A stretch of 64,000 nt of DNA from Megalonaias nervosa. Lineage: Eukaryota > Mollusca > Bivalvia > Unionida > Unionidae. This document shows, piece after piece, positions 45,301-54,900 of this stretch (the stretch's first letter is position 1; each line of letters opens with the position of its first letter). A program made the position numbers and the translations under genes. The notes under the pieces were generated by a model, which had not been told where the DNA came from, made no database searches, and was given only the letters and a program-made list of their open reading frames with translations. The DNA lies in the NCBI GenBank assembly GCA_016617855.1, contig JAECUM010004931.1, positions 62,001 through 126,000 on the forward strand. Reading direction: 5' to 3'.

Positions 45301-45917
45301 TCTTGAATGATATTGTTTTAGTAGATATTAATGTCGTTGAGAATGCGTTGAATATGAATAAATCACCGTGGATGTTAGGATACGCTATAACTATTCACTC
45401 ATCACAGGGGTTAACTATTTCTGATACAAATATTTGGATTATAGATGATCGGATCGAATGGTCGAATTTAGTTTATCTCGCAGTTTCTAGGGTCAGAAGA
45501 ATATCTCAACTACATAGGGTTATTATGAATTTTACAGAAAATAATGACAAGACTGTTAGCAATGACGTAATAAGAAAAAAACTATCTGGTTATAAGCAGT
45601 GCGATAAAAAAAATAAGCGTGACTTTGATATTGATGTTGAATTTATTATAAAACTAAAAGCACAACAGAATAATAATTGTGCAAGTTGTAACTGTAATAT
45701 GTTGTGGCAATATTCGAATAATAATCCAAGACAATTTACCGTAGACAGAATTAATAGTGATCTTGGTCATACACGTGATAATGTGATGCTGACCTGTCTC
45801 GAGTGTAATCGACGTCGGGGCGCTGCACGCCCTGGTTCTGGTTATGTAATTGTATGTGGTGGTAATTGTGTGTCTTCAGGGATTACCTGTAATTGTTCAC
45901 GCACAAATCCACGTTGA
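42380..45917 (+). pseudogene. Element 1 replicase: PolB-like polymerase, SF1 helicase and HNH domain, two frameshifts
   Basis: Three successive frames (42380-43675, 43672-44649, 44655-45917) form one large gene. The first ends after a PolB motif A region, VISVDMIACYPGS. The second carries GGAYDHKRH, HLRSSMLAYVSINLL (motif B-like), VRVATDSFYI (motif C with ATDS) and the helicase Walker A GCGGSGKTTR. The third has helicase motifs TPTHKLA, YIIWDEICTV, CDDHGQPPPF, GYAITIHSSQGLT and VSRVRR, then an HNH-like zinc module (CASCNCNMLW...CLECNRRRG). I know this polymerase-helicase-HNH order from other invertebrate and fungal elements. Both breaks lie at conserved positions, so decay is likelier than programmed frameshifting. 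It would replicate the element. Confidence 0.8.
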
Positions 45918-46821
45918 GGGGCTCTCGAATCTAGTCTGTAAATTGGAGGTCTACCAGTAGATCTAACTACACTAGAAATTGTATGTGTAGTCACGCTCCA
46001 GATAGGATCGGTTGCTCTTTTTTTACCACCTTCAAGTTCGCCAGGTTCGTATAAATATCTTACAGTTACATTACCTAATACTGGTTGAGGTTGATGTCTG
46101 TCATTGCTACGGGGTATATATTTTTTGTGATCGCATTAGAAGGTTTCATGGAAGTTGAACGAGTAATTTCGTTATTTAATGCAGCTATCACATTTGGTAA
46201 CCTCGCAACCCATTCACGAGATCGCTCACCGGACTTAAAGTCAGTAGATATCTCTTTTGCGTATTGGTATCCAAATAACCGCTCAGCAAGTGTTCGATTA
46301 AATCGTTCAACAATTGCCTGATCACGATGAATTTCGGTATGTCCTCGTCTGATTTTAACGTTATGTTTTTTCATTAACGATAATACTGTACCAAGAAATT
46401 CTTTGCCAGGATCAACTTGTAATAACTGTGGCCATCGCAAAAATCCTCGCTGATAAATTCGTTCAAACGCAGATGAAACTTCAGACGCTGTCTTTGTTGA
46501 TAATGGTTCCGCTTCTTTATATCTACTTGCAACGTCAACGACAGTTAATGCGTATTTGTATGTGCGTGACTGACGTTTACCAATTTTAATGGTATCGTGT
46601 GGTAAAAATAAAATATCTGCTTGATGAACCTCATTAGGGACGCTGACATCAAAATGTGCATATTGAATTTTTTTAGGTGGTGGTAGGTAAATTTGCCATA
46701 TTGCCTGTCGTGCTAACCACGCTACAGCAACAGAACGTGAAACTTTTGCTGCTTCAGATAATTTAGTAATAGCTGATTTGCCTCTCCAATATCCTCTTGG
46801 GCTATAATAAATGGATTCCAT
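45842..46821 (-). pseudogene. Element 1 rve-family integrase, frameshifted near the C-terminus
   Basis: From the ATG at 46821 the frame has an N-terminal helical part (ITKLSEAAKVSRSVAVAWLA) and a full catalytic triad: Asp69 (HQADILFLP), Asp137 (QVDPGKEFLGT) and Glu172 (IVERFNRTL), a D,D-35-E spacing. The frame stops at 46075. In another frame, VTVRYLYEPGELEGGKKRA continues to a stop at 45842. The same segment follows the core in the remnant at 26790-27425, so it is a true C-terminal domain and a frameshift lies near 46100. The gene end overlaps the convergent replicase end by about 75 bp. It would insert the linear element DNA into the genome. Confidence 0.85.
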
Positions 46822-46837
46822 TATAATATTTATATAA

Positions 46838-47353
46838 TTAATTACCAGCCCCTAGCATTATTTTACCTTTCATGGCAGATTTTACTAGAAAAGTAGCTAA
46901 TTTATCTCTGACAGATTTATTAGGTATAGAATTTAATGCATGAATCAATTTTACATCTGCGAGATGCCTTTGTTGTAAATCTTTACTTTTATACGCAACA
47001 TCATGAACATGACACGCTTGATCAATCTTATTTACTGGATACTCTCCTGGTCTTGGTTGATCTTGATCATCAAGTCGGACGTCAAGTCGGGTTCCAGGAC
47101 CACAATAATTATATCCTGGTAAGTGTTTCTCACCGGCATATTTAGCCCATGGTAATCCAGGTAATTTTCCTAATGATGCGGTTATATCTCCACCTGTCTT
47201 TATCCCTGAATCAGACATGGAGATAAATTTATATTTTTTCGTGCCGCATTTTACACATTTACCTGTTAATGCACGTCGTTTATTTTTTGTTATTATTGTT
47301 GTCAGTCCAGTAGTGGGTGTAGATAATCTACATCGAACACAATATAGACTCAT
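46838..47353 (-). CDS. Zinc-ribbon phospholipase A2 protein of Element 1
   Basis: The chosen start is the ATG at 47353 (MSLYCVRC), since the longer frame from 47422 runs into the divergent ATPase gene. Residues 1-45 form a ribbon (CVRC...CVKCGTKKYKFIS) of the DUF5679 kind. A parvovirus-type secreted PLA2 core follows: the Ca-binding loop YCGPGT and the catalytic HD pair in DQACHVHDVAY. The C-terminus is helical. Related proteins occur in Polintons and adintovirus-like elements. By analogy with parvovirus VP1 it may breach an endosomal membrane during entry, but that is inferred. The frame is intact. Only 12 nt separate its start from the ATPase start. Confidence 0.8.
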   Translation of the reverse strand: MSLYCVRCRLSTPTTGLTTIITKNKRRALTGKCVKCGTKKYKFISMSDSGIKTGGDITASLGKLPGLPWAKYAGEKHLPGYNYCGPGTRLDVRLDDQDQPRPGEYPVNKIDQACHVHDVAYKSKDLQQRHLADVKLIHALNSIPNKSVRDKLATFLVKSAMKGKIMLGAGN

Positions 47354-47365
47354 GTTATTAATAAT
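47354..47365. promoter_or_regulatory. Minimal divergent start region (PLA2 / ATPase)
   Basis: The two start codons face away from each other with 12 nt between them. Each promoter must therefore lie within the opposite coding sequence, or the transcripts overlap at their 5' ends. Confidence 0.5.
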
Positions 47366-48037
47366 ATGGATACAATAATTGATTTTTCGGCGACACGAAA
47401 ACAGGAACCAGTAAAGCACCATCCAGCATTACCAAATTCGATAAGGATGATTATAATAGGTCCGTCTGGATCAGGTAAAACACAATTATTATTAAATTTA
47501 ATAATGAGATGGCTTAGATGGAGCAAACTATATTTAATAGCGCCGTCTGTAGATGATCAGCACTGTTACGAAGTACTTAAGGATTTTAACGAGAAAGCGA
47601 AATCAGTTAATAAAGACGGAGACGATATTATTGATTTTATCACCGATATTGATGAAGCCCCGTCTGTAGATGACTTAGATGGATTCATTAATAATCTCGT
47701 AGTATACGATGATGTAATGCTGGACAAACAATCTAATCCAGCTAGAATATTTTCTCGAGGTCGTCACAAAAATACTGACGTGATTTATGTTACACAACGA
47801 TATACACAGATACCTAAAGTGATCAGAGATAACTGCAATATTTTGGTTGTGTTTAATGGAGTAGATAATTATACTCTACAGAATATTTATTATACTTGGT
47901 GTTCAGGGGACATGGACATGATTAAGTTTAAAAGCTTCTTTTCAAAAGCACAATCTGCTCCGTTCGGATTTATAACAATAAATCTTCATGACCCAAGATC
48001 CAGATATCGTATAGGTCTGGATAAAATCTTTGGTTAA
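47366..48037 (+). CDS. FtsK/HerA-type packaging ATPase of Element 1
   Basis: The intact 223-residue frame has Walker A at residues 32-39 (GPSGSGKT), Walker B at 111-116 (LVVYDD), and the conserved VTQRYTQIPKVIRDN segment typical of the A32-like/HerA packaging ATPases of Polintons, virophages and NCLDVs. It would pump DNA into the capsid. It is the last gene before the right TIR and is divergent from the PLA2 gene. No break is visible. Confidence 0.9.
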   Translation: MDTIIDFSATRKQEPVKHHPALPNSIRMIIIGPSGSGKTQLLLNLIMRWLRWSKLYLIAPSVDDQHCYEVLKDFNEKAKSVNKDGDDIIDFITDIDEAPSVDDLDGFINNLVVYDDVMLDKQSNPARIFSRGRHKNTDVIYVTQRYTQIPKVIRDNCNILVVFNGVDNYTLQNIYYTWCSGDMDMIKFKSFFSKAQSAPFGFITINLHDPRSRYRIGLDKIFG

Positions 48038-48703
48038 TCTGTGATTAACTCTGCTCCTCCTCTGCTAGAGAATTATTTCCCCTTTCTATGTATGTCTGTA
48101 TGTATGCATGTTTGTCTGTATTTTAATTTATCAAAAATAATCAGTAGATCCTAGCGGTTACCCTTCAATGGAGCCCCTCGATAGCCTGTGTGACTTTCAT
48201 GGGGTCCTTACATTATCGTCTCTTTTATGACTTATTATGCGGCACGCCCATGTTCTGTTTCTTTTGGCTAACACCCTCTCTGGATGTTTATTTGGGGGCT
48301 CTTCCATGGGGTAGAGAGCTCAAGGTATACTACTGATTATTTTAGGGGGGGTAAATTTGCATAGACGATGCCCCCCCCACTTATTAAAAGACATGGGCGA
48401 CCCCCGCAAACATCAGTGTTAAAGTTTCCAACAACTTTAGCATTGAGCTAACGAACTCGACTACAAATATACGTTTTAGAAATTATTATATTTAAAATTA
48501 AAGCACGGAAATAAACTGCACACAAATACCTGGACCCGCGGATATCTCCGCGGACGATAAACACAGCTATTGTTAACTACTACGTCACACGTCCTTGAAA
48601 AATCGGTACGCATACCTATCTCAGTACATGTTTGAAAGCCTATATTATGTATGACTCACTTCACACTGTATATACATGCAATAGCTGATCTGGATAAATT
48701 CAT
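48038..48703. other. Non-coding right end of Element 1
   Basis: No gene is visible. The region is less AT-rich than the genes and holds a G-run at 48342-48348 and a C-run at 48371-48378. It may contain the 3' end of the ATPase transcript and origin-proximal sequence. Confidence 0.45.
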
Positions 48704-48973
48704 AGCAGCAGGGCGGGTGACTGACAAAAATTGAGCGACCCACCGAGTAAACTAAACGCACTATAACATAAAAAACAAAAAAGTCAAAAATAAAATAATA
48801 AAAATGAGCTAATCCAAACGATTTATTATTCGTTTTTCACACTATACGGTAATAATAAAAGTTAGGGGGTTCGGTTTAGCGTTATTGACTTTTTTTTTTA
48901 GCCTCTGTAGGAATCTTATGTTTTAGACAAATTTGCTCGAAACCAATTTGTAGGGTTCACCTGCCCTGCTGCT
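48704..48973 (-). repeat. Right TIR of Element 1 (270 bp)
   Basis: It is the reverse complement of 32955-33224, with ends AGCAGCAGGGCGGGTGA on the inner side and TCACCTGCCCTGCTGCT on the outer side. It is followed by ACTTG, the target duplication. Confidence 0.95.
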
Positions 48974-49562
48974 ACTTGTCTTGCAACCACATGTCCAAAT
49001 GCAAACGATCCATCAGTTCTAAACTACGGCCTTGCAGGATTTTCTTTCGACAGTTGTTCAAGCCTACATTGTGAGGATTGTCATCTGCTGTCAGGGCTGT
49101 GTCGTTAAACGTGTCCTCGCCAGCGGTGCTAGGTTTCCATACCACGCAAGCATCCAGATGAGTGTTATTGGCCTCTTTTCCGTACGTTAAGAGATTTTCT
49201 AGGTACGATCGGTAAGTGAAAGTATCCATGCTAATGTTGACCAGTTTGCTATTCAAGTACAAATCCTCCTCGCTGAACAAGGAATGCATGAAATTGTTGA
49301 CGGGAGCTACTCTAGCATCGGCACCCGGATTGGTGATTTCTGTTTTGATCACTTTCAGTTTCAGATAGAAGTAACTGATATTCAGATCGATGTAATCTTC
49401 GGGTTGTCCTTTGATTTCAAACTAGATGGGACCTGAATCCGTCAAAGAGGAGACGGCATGAAATTCGACCCATTGGGATTCATCCATCGTCATCATGGTG
49501 GGTGGCATGGCAAACAGATCCAGTTCCGACTTGAAACAGGCGCAAGACTCTCGGTGCATCAT
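48974..49562 (-). pseudogene. Element 2 major capsid protein, 5' part
   Basis: The likely start is the ATG at 49562 (MMHRESCACFKSELDLFAMP). The strand-rich sequence runs to the Element 1 boundary, ending HLDMWLQDK. It has the N-terminal pattern of Polinton MCPs, including YIDLNISYFYLKLKVI and NFMHSLFSEEDLYLN. An in-frame TAG lies at 49422-49424. The frame joins without loss to the 3' part at 32948 once the insert and one target copy are ignored. Confidence 0.85.
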
Positions 49563-49680
49563 TTTCTTTCTTTCTCTCTGTGATCTTTTAATAATCAAAA
49601 ACGTCTAAGTCTCGGACGGTTTTTCTTTTCTCAGTCTTTCTAGCTCTAGGGGTGTGAAGTCCTCTGAAGGGGTGTCTTCG

Positions 49681-50037
49681 TCATCTTTTTCTGCCTTGTC
49701 CTTGCTGTGGCATCAGGGAAGCAGGAATGCCTGACTCGGCAGCGACCAGGGCATTTATAGGATTTTCTCGTCGGCCCAAAATGTCTTTGCCCGTTTGAAG
49801 CAAAACATTTTTACCTGCTCTCAAGAAAGCTTCTTTGGGGTTTTGTTTGTCAATCATGACATTTTGGAGAGATTCTTTACCTTGCGTCGACGGGGTATAT
49901 TTCAAGGCGTGCAATCCACGTGTAACCATAGGTTTCAAAACGGGAGCCACCGAACGAGATACCGATTTTAGCATATCTCCTAAACCATGTCCTTGCAGTC
50001 GAGCGACTCCTTGGTACACAGGATACATGACTGACAA
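49681..50037 (-). CDS. pX/core-like minor capsid protein of Element 2
   Basis: The intact 118-residue protein starts MSVMYPVYQGVARLQGHGLG. It contains GHGLGDMLKSVSRSVAPVLK, a basic central part and a QGQGRKR tail. The PVY...GLGD pattern is shared with the Element 1 protein at 34294-34767 and is typical of the small basic protein next to MCP in Polintons. It starts 5 nt after the penton-like gene stop and precedes MCP on the same strand. A core or cement role is inferred. No break is visible, which is unusual for Element 2. Confidence 0.75.
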   Translation of the reverse strand: MSVMYPVYQGVARLQGHGLGDMLKSVSRSVAPVLKPMVTRGLHALKYTPSTQGKESLQNVMIDKQNPKEAFLRAGKNVLLQTGKDILGRRENPINALVAAESGIPASLMPQQGQGRKR

Positions 50038-50041
50038 GGGG

Positions 50042-50953
50042 TTAGAGTAATCGTTTTCGAAAATGGAGTTTCACTGTGACTTTCCCTTTGGTGAATGGAA
50101 TATTTTGTCCCAGATCTCCTTTTATAGTAATGTTGACAGTGTTGAAGGAAGACTTACTGACGGGCAAATAGTGAGGATTTACAAATTCGAAGTGAACGTG
50201 ATAGGTGTTTCCACCTTCCTCGTCAACGTTCGTGGCAGAATCCACTTTGAAAGGAATGACACGCAGTAACGGTACGGAGGTGTCTCCCACCACGTTGTAC
50301 TCCACCACATCGGAGTATACAAAAATCAAATTCAGTCCTTGGTTCATTTCTACAGGGAATCGAAAATATTTCACAAAATCCGAGTTGCCGGGCACGGCTG
50401 TTATCTCGTTTGTAATCTTGATCAACTTGGTGTCTCCACCCAAAATGTCGTATAATTCAGGACAAAATATAATGGACAATACTTTGTCCTCTGAAAATTT
50501 GATTAGTAGGCGACGAGCTATTTTGTGACATTCGATCGTGACACTTTTTCTAGTTTTCTCCAAGGCATTGCTAAACATGCCATTGAACCTGTCAGCATTG
50601 GCGTTCACCAAATGCTGACCACTAAAATAATAGCCTGAGGCAATTTTCAGCCGATAAGTGGTTCATGTAGTTTTGGGTTCTTGTGATTTCATAGAGTCAC
50701 CTACACTGGCGCGTTCATCCAAGTGTTGTTGCACTTGCTCGTCATGAACTTCCACCGTAAAAGTGTTTTGATTTTCGACGATGTTTTTGATTTGTGTATG
50801 GTGAATCATTTCTACTAAAGCCACTTCCCAATGGGCTTCGTGATCCAATTGGATGGCCTGAGGTAATTTGGTCGTGTAACAGCATAAGGTGTTATTGGGA
50901 AACACCTCCATGGAACTGTCACTGGGTAACGTTAAGTAAAATTGGTTGTTCAT
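50042..50953 (-). pseudogene. Element 2 penton-like minor capsid protein, one in-frame stop
   Basis: The ATG at 50953 begins MNNQFYLTLPSDSSMEVFPN, followed by the well-conserved Polinton pattern TTKLPQAIQL...HWEVALVEMIHHTQ. The frame meets a TGA at 50663 and then continues in the same frame to 50042, with strand-rich segments such as GLNLIFVYSDVVEYNVVGD and the C-terminal VTVKLHFRKRLL. At about 303 codons this is the usual size of a penton-type single-jelly-roll protein. It overlaps the membrane-protein gene stop by 4 nt. Confidence 0.8.
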
Positions 50954-51354
50954 GATTCCACAGTTGAAGTGGCCGAAGGGTCGCTGAAAGTCAGAGGAGT
51001 GTCTAAAAGAGGATTGTTATGGTGACTGTTGGAAGGGGGACTAACGTTGGACGCAAGATTCTCGTTGTTGTTCCCGTTTGAGGAATATTTCAGAGACGGA
51101 TTGGGAAGAAGGTAACCGATGAAACTGCTGAGTAAAATAGTCCACAATTGTTTGTTTCCTTGTTGCAAACTCAAATTGGCAATGTCAGCACCGATGACAC
51201 AATACACCACAAATATTTGGCAGAAAAAGACGATTTGCGTTTTAGGCACACGTTCTCCACACCACACCCACACTGGTTGCTTTTGTAAATTTTGCAGAGA
51301 AGAACTGGTGGAAGGAGTGGTTACTGCGGTAGCTGAGGGTGTGTTGAAGGGCAT
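50950..51354 (-). CDS. Element 2 membrane protein (conserved Polinton ORF)
   Basis: This 134-residue protein has a Ser/Thr-rich start, the conserved QPVWVWCGERVPKTQIVFFC, one strong membrane segment (FFCQIFVVYCVIGADIANLS) and a second hydrophobic stretch (LWTILLSSFIGYLLPNPSL). The tail is Asn/Ser-rich. The segment order is one I recall from vertebrate and invertebrate Mavericks just upstream of the penton-like gene. The function is unknown. The frame is intact and overlaps the penton start by 4 nt (ATGA). Confidence 0.7.
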   Translation of the reverse strand: MPFNTPSATAVTTPSTSSSLQNLQKQPVWVWCGERVPKTQIVFFCQIFVVYCVIGADIANLSLQQGNKQLWTILLSSFIGYLLPNPSLKYSSNGNNNENLASNVSPPSNSHHNNPLLDTPLTFSDPSATSTVES

Positions 51355-51359
51355 GATGG

Positions 51360-51957
51360 TCAGTTCTTTTTATAGTCGATGATTTGCGAAGCGTCGATCC
51401 AAGAGTCAAAACCGGGAGGATATCATTTCCAACTTACTTTAACTTCTTTGACACATCTTTTTCCCACTTTTCGGGTTCTTCGATCGAGAATGCTTTCGAT
51501 CTCGTACACGTCGTCTTCTTTTTTGGTCACACGTTGTAACTCGGGCAAGTAAAACGTTCCTTTTAACACTTCCCCGTTCATGTCTTCCAATTTATAGAAG
51601 GGAGGATGACGGCCACGCATACGTTCAGTGACACAAAACAATTCGGTGGTCCAGTTGGGTAAGTAACCTTTGCCGAAAGTGCGTTTGGTTTTGCCAATGC
51701 GCACCCAATCTCCTGCTGCCAACACTCCACCTTTCTTGGGGACAGTCACTGTCGGAGACGTACCAAACAGGCGCTCGAAGACGGTTACTTCGTTGTCGGG
51801 AGTCACTTCTTGGGCGGGCACGTCCGATGCTTCGATGGTAAGCTTGGTTGTACGATTGGACGAGGTGCGGGAAGACGTCGATGTACTTGAGAGTGTGTTG
51901 ATGCGTAAAATATTTCCACATGCGTTGTTTCAAGGTGCGTTGAAAACGTTCCACGAT
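51360..51957 (-). pseudogene. Element 2 integrase, C-terminal half with chromodomain
   Basis: The remnant starts at the catalytic Glu segment (QIVERFQRTLKQRMWKYF) and continues HLVQSYNQAYHRSIG. After a frameshift near 51815 come the SH3-like segment (GDWVRIGKTKRTFGKGYLPN, ELFCVTERM, FYKLEDMNGE) and a chromodomain (VYEIESILDRRTRK...EVKVSWK). A TGA at 51423-51425 cuts the chromodomain, and the same frame continues YPPGFDSWIDASQI to a stop at 51360. The zinc-binding region and both catalytic Asp segments are missing, lost in a deletion that fuses it to PolB. Confidence 0.85.
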
Positions 51958-54900
51958 TTGGTGTGTGGGTAAACGTACAATCTTGTGCGGTTCGTGGGTG
52001 GTCACTTTAAAATTTCCATCCTCTCCAGACTGCAAAGCTTCTTTTAAGACGCCAAAGTTTACCAGTCGACTGGTGCGATAATTGAGAGTCAATCCTTTCA
52101 CTTTACACTCGTTGTGCACTTCTCCTTGTGGGTCTCGGTATTCGTAGCCGGAATTTTTCGGACAGCCACTTGCAAAACTTAGAATCTTGTCGCCAAAATG
52201 CTCGTCCGTCCAGGCTCCTAAAAGGTCTCATTCCATGTTAGGGTGTTGTTGACCTAGACGTTCGATGCAGATGCAACTGTCCGTGTCAAAATACAGCACA
52301 CGATCTCCTAACAGTTCTATAGCTTTGCACAGTTTTAAGCGAGCATGGGCTGTTACGTAAGCCGCAATGATGACATTTCCAAATTCGTCGGCTTCTACAA
52401 AGTCCAGTTCTTCTTCGTAATTGACTAAGATCAAGTTCTCACGAAGGACGTCCACGCGTTATATGTATTTGGTTTTGTCGTGAATCATCTAGAAGTAGTG
52501 GGATGGTTCTGTCAAATACTCCGTCTTGGGTAAATACGGTCGTTGTGCCATTTTGCCCCACAAGCAATTTAACATTACTTTGCAAACGATCGCCTTCCTT
52601 AGTTTTTCTCAACGTGGTCTAAAGTGATGCCATCCTGCTCAAAGTTTTTCTCTTTGAATTTCTTTTGGTCTTCGGGAGTGTTGCACCAGGAAGGATAGCC
52701 GCTGGCTTCTTGTTTCAGTTTAAAAAGGCATTCGCGTAGTCTGCAAAAATGCCTTTTTGAGTCTCGTCGCCCTTTGTGGTATTTTTCTGTCTTGGAAAAG
52801 TGGTAAATTTCGTACACTTCAAACAGTTGGTATTCAGGTCCAGAGCTTTGAACAATTCCACGCTGACCCACGTTCCTGTCAAGGCGCGTTCTTCCTGGCC
52901 GTGCTGACAAGGTCGGTCTTCAGCACAAGTACGGCACAAGGGAAACATCAGTTTTCCTTGGCAATGGTGAGGTAAAACGGGATGGTACAAGTTCGTGGGA
53001 GGCAAGACTTTGCACTTGATCAATCCTTCGTATTGGCGAATGTTTTTCCAGGTCAATGTGTCCCATCAGCAGTTGCGGGTGCTCTGCGGGAAAGTGACCA
53101 TATTTGCACACGTACGGATACAGTGAACACACGTCCAAGTATTTGATTTCTTCTCCTTTCTCTTCGTCGGCTTGGTACAGCAAACAGGTGGCATTCGTCC
53201 GTCCTCCGTACAAACTGTTCCGCGGGTTCAGAGAGTCCACCAGCTTGTAACTTTCCACGATTCGCTTAAACTCGGGATCGGTTTTCAAACGGTGATCGTA
53301 CTCGTGTTCCCACATTTCCACAACTTGGTATCCTTGCTCTTCTAACTACCATCGCCGCTGACAAGTGGCCTGGTACTAGGGTTTATGCCAGCAAGAGTGT
53401 TTTCGGGCATGAATCGTTGACGGTACACTAAGGAACACCCTTTGGCAATGGTGCAGGCTTCTTTCAAAGGATCGATCCCTCCGTTCTCCATGAACAGTTC
53501 TCGAAATTTTCCACAGCAACGCCGTAAAAGTATCTACGTACGACCATATTTTAACATTTCTTCCTGAAAGTCAAACGGGTCCGAGGCGTGAGTGTGGTAC
53601 CAAGCGTAGAAAGCTTCTCGTTGTTCGGTACGCATGTTGTCGGGGTCGTAGTTGTGATCCTCAGGTAAATTTGGTAGAACGGCGTGTTGATTGGCTTCGG
53701 TATTGAAAAAGTGCGGAAAATAGCCTTTGGCCATTTCTGTCATTCCAAACGTTTTATGCATGCGACTCAAAGGCATGGCAAAGTAACTCATCGCATCTTT
53801 AAACTACACTTGACCCACTTGCATGGAGATGATTTTGGCTCAGTTCAAAGTCACTTTAGGACGTTCGGTACTTTGTTCCGTATAGTATCTCAACAGAAAC
53901 TGTCCATCGTATCCCGAGAAATTGTGAGCCATCACCGTGGCATAGCGATGACAATATCCGTAATGTTCGATGTCTTCTTGGCTCCACGTCTCGTCGATAG
54001 GGTCTAAGATCCATTGGGCGAAATCGGACAATGTGTTCGGTCCCCGAACGATTTTTTCACGTCCTCCAGGAATCTTGGTGCAGTGAGGGCAATGAGTAAA
54101 GATAGGTTCTTGGATGCACTTCTCGCACGCTCGGTGAGCCACGCAGAAATTAAGAATGTGAATGCCGGTCTCTTGCATGCATTTGAAATCGAAAAAGTTG
54201 AAACGGCCTTTCTTCTGGTCATCTTCTTCCTCTTCATGTTTGGATTGGTATTTTTGAATGTAGCATTCGTGTTCCATGTCCACGAATTCGCGACAAATGT
54301 GACATCGCTTCTTTCCTGAACATACGTGTAACTGGGTACTATTGGTACGTATGCCTTGTCCACAAGTTGGGCACAATCTCAGGAGTTAACAAGGACATAT
54401 CTGCTGTGAACCTTGCGTCTTTAGATGTTGTTGGTAACAGGTAGGGCTGACAAAAGTGCATTGACAAGCTGGGCAACGCAGTCGTTCTTGTCCTTCGACC
54501 AGGCAGGGCTTGGAGGCTAAACATCCTGAACATTTCGATCCACAATGCTTGTTTTTCTCTCGATTGTTATAGCCATAGTCACATTTCTCACAGTGATAAT
54601 TGTATGACAGGAATCCGGTGATACTGGTAATGGCATCGAAATGTTCATCGTGATGATAGACGTGAATGTATTTACCGTCTTTGAAACCATTGCCTCGAAA
54701 GAACAGAGGCCCGCACACTTCTTGAGGGTGTACTTTCAAGGTGTAGCGTGGAGTCAAGACGTCTTGCAACTTCTGCATTTGAGGAATGCCACAAGCGGTG
54801 TCTTTATATATCCCCGCTTGCTGTAACAGGAGTTCTGCTTCTCTTCGTTGTTTGGTTCGATCCGATCGTCGAATGGTTTTCCAGGCTCTTTTCTATTCTG

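Larger units (their letters stand above)
32955..48973 (+). mobile_element. Polinton/Maverick-like Element 1, 16,019 bp, inserted in Element 2 MCP
   Basis: Inverted repeats of 270 bp (32955-33224 and 48704-48973) flank 13 or more genes, with a target duplication outside. Gene content is MCP, protease, ATPase, integrase, PolB-type replicase, penton-like, pX-like and PLA2 genes, which marks a virus-like Polinton/adintovirus-type element. Its polymerase fused to a helicase and HNH domain sets it apart from Element 2. Breaks include a stop in MCP and frameshifts in replicase, integrase and HNH genes. It is decayed, but much less so than Element 2. Confidence 0.93.

Noticed and set aside
49655..49680. 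A fifth histone-like hairpin after the pX-like gene
   Set aside because: CACCCCTTCAGAGG in minus sense has a short imperfect stem and too small a loop. It is not close enough to the consensus.
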